64,000 bases of DNA from Gari tellinella (taxonomy: Eukaryota; Mollusca; Bivalvia; Cardiida; Psammobiidae). A program made the translations under genes and the position numbers. The stretch spans positions 9,672,001 through 9,736,000 of the forward strand of contig OV277857.1 of the NCBI GenBank assembly GCA_922989275.2, in the 5' to 3' direction. Below the pieces are notes generated by a model that was not told where the DNA came from, searched no databases, and worked only from the letters and a program-made list of their open reading frames with translations. Below, one piece after another: positions 63,194-64,000 of this stretch; within the stretch, counting starts at the first letter, position 1; each line of letters starts with the position of its first letter.

Positions 63194-64000
63194 TATAGAA
63201 GTGTAATGCGGCGTCTAATCTAGCGTCTAGCTATTTGCAATTGCTAATCAAATCGCTGATTAATATTATTGGCCAATTGAACATTGAACTAAGTTACGTT
63301 TAATTATTTTTTGCATTATTGATCCATTATAGAAATGATTCATTTAGTAATTACGTAGAGATGATTGATCATATTGATCAATTACACAAAGGCATTTATC
63401 CCTATTTGAAAAATAAATGACTTCGACGTTGAGCAACTCGCAGCAGTTCTTTCGTATGAATATGAATCAGTTACACTTAACTCTGTTCATCTCGTTACTC
63501 TAAACGGACAACTGTAGTTTCTATTAAATCTAGTCAATTCTTTACTATTTAGGGTTATATTTTACAATATGATGCATACTGACAAACAGTGCAGATCCTG
63601 AACAGAGGACCTATACTCTTCCTTTACAAAGTCAAAAGGTGCACCCGTGAATTGTGCACGTGCCCTATGTTGTCATTGTTTTATAGACTAATGTTTGAAA
63701 CAGACGATATTGTAATATGATATGAATCACACATCATCTTTTACAGGGTTAACCTATAAATGCCTATAGTGGATTCTTTCATATTATATATTTGATCAGT
63801 TGTATCTGCTGTTATTGCCCCCGCTATTCCTAGACCTGTTGCCTCTTTGGGTCGAATAAATGCAACAGTCACTGCCTTATCGGACGATGATGACGAGGCA
63901 TCAAGACGTCCGAAACGTCCATTTTTTGAAGATATGCGCGAAAATCATGAGATGTACAGAACGTTACTAGTTATGATGCAAAAAAATTGATCTCTCGACG
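63194..64000. other. Unassigned sequence
   Basis: A half core-1 lies at about 63205-63240 and a GAGGGC-type remnant at 63583-63612 (ACAAACAGTGCAGATCCTGAACAGAGGACC). The last ~180 bases (CTGTTATTGCCCCCGCTATTCC...GACGATGATGACGAGGCATCAAGACG) are less AT-rich and could be the start of a coding region cut by the window edge; no domain is visible. Confidence 0.35.

Overview
This is eukaryotic, non-coding-rich, AT-rich DNA that looks like a bivalve mollusc, probably a heterodont. The evidence is an intronless B-box/beta-propeller TRIM-type gene of the kind expanded in bivalves, the AGCTCACCTGG...GGTGAGC repeat class, a tRNA-headed SINE with an AAATC-like tail, and hundreds of palindromic MITE-like repeats. 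The species cannot be named from sequence alone. There is no bacterial gene, operon, CRISPR array or rRNA.

Only two long intact reading frames are present. The first, at 8124-9755 (minus), is a 543-residue B-box/coiled-coil/beta-propeller protein, boxed in by two MITEs, one of which supplies its stop codon. The second, at 40546-43878 (plus), is a 1110-residue APE-type non-LTR retrotransposon protein with a 2A ribosome-skipping motif (DIEKNPGP) behind a short hydrophobic N-terminus. Everything else is repeats and decayed genes.

Layout. 1-7.5 kb: small palindromic MITEs and one tandemly structured AGCTCACC element (5.3-6.4 kb). 7.6-10.0 kb: the TRIM-like gene between two MITEs. 10.3-13.5 kb: a possible 3.2-kb element with inverted ends, containing a 300-bp tandem array. 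15.3-17.5 kb: a second AGCTCACC element, split by a 1,074-bp foldback element with an 8-bp target duplication. 18.9-19.6 kb: a 32-bp minisatellite. 23.3-24.0 kb: a 93-bp satellite. 26.3-28.4 kb: a segmental tandem duplication. 33.9-36.6 kb: a duplicated locus in which one copy is interrupted by a 1.7-kb foldback element and the other preserves an empty-site-like sequence. 40.2-44.2 kb: the retrotransposon. 45.0-61.3 kb: an inverted duplication whose left copy holds a 4.35-kb transposon (45391-49743) and whose right copy is the unfilled site. Between them lies a second, related-looking 5.2-kb element (53632-58810).

The most interesting system is the pair of large decayed elements at 45.4-49.7 kb and 53.6-58.8 kb. 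On opposite strands both carry pieces of the same gene family, in the same order: a DG-type acidic motif, an EEAD-like motif, a GCDTV...FGIGK-like motif, a GxGW segment and a cysteine-rich CXC-like tail. I read this as an XPG/FEN1-like (PIN-fold) nuclease carried by a DNA transposon with subterminal tandem repeats. A second theme is modularity: two hairpin cores recur inside several MITE families whose outer ends are otherwise unrelated, with paired changes in the stems.
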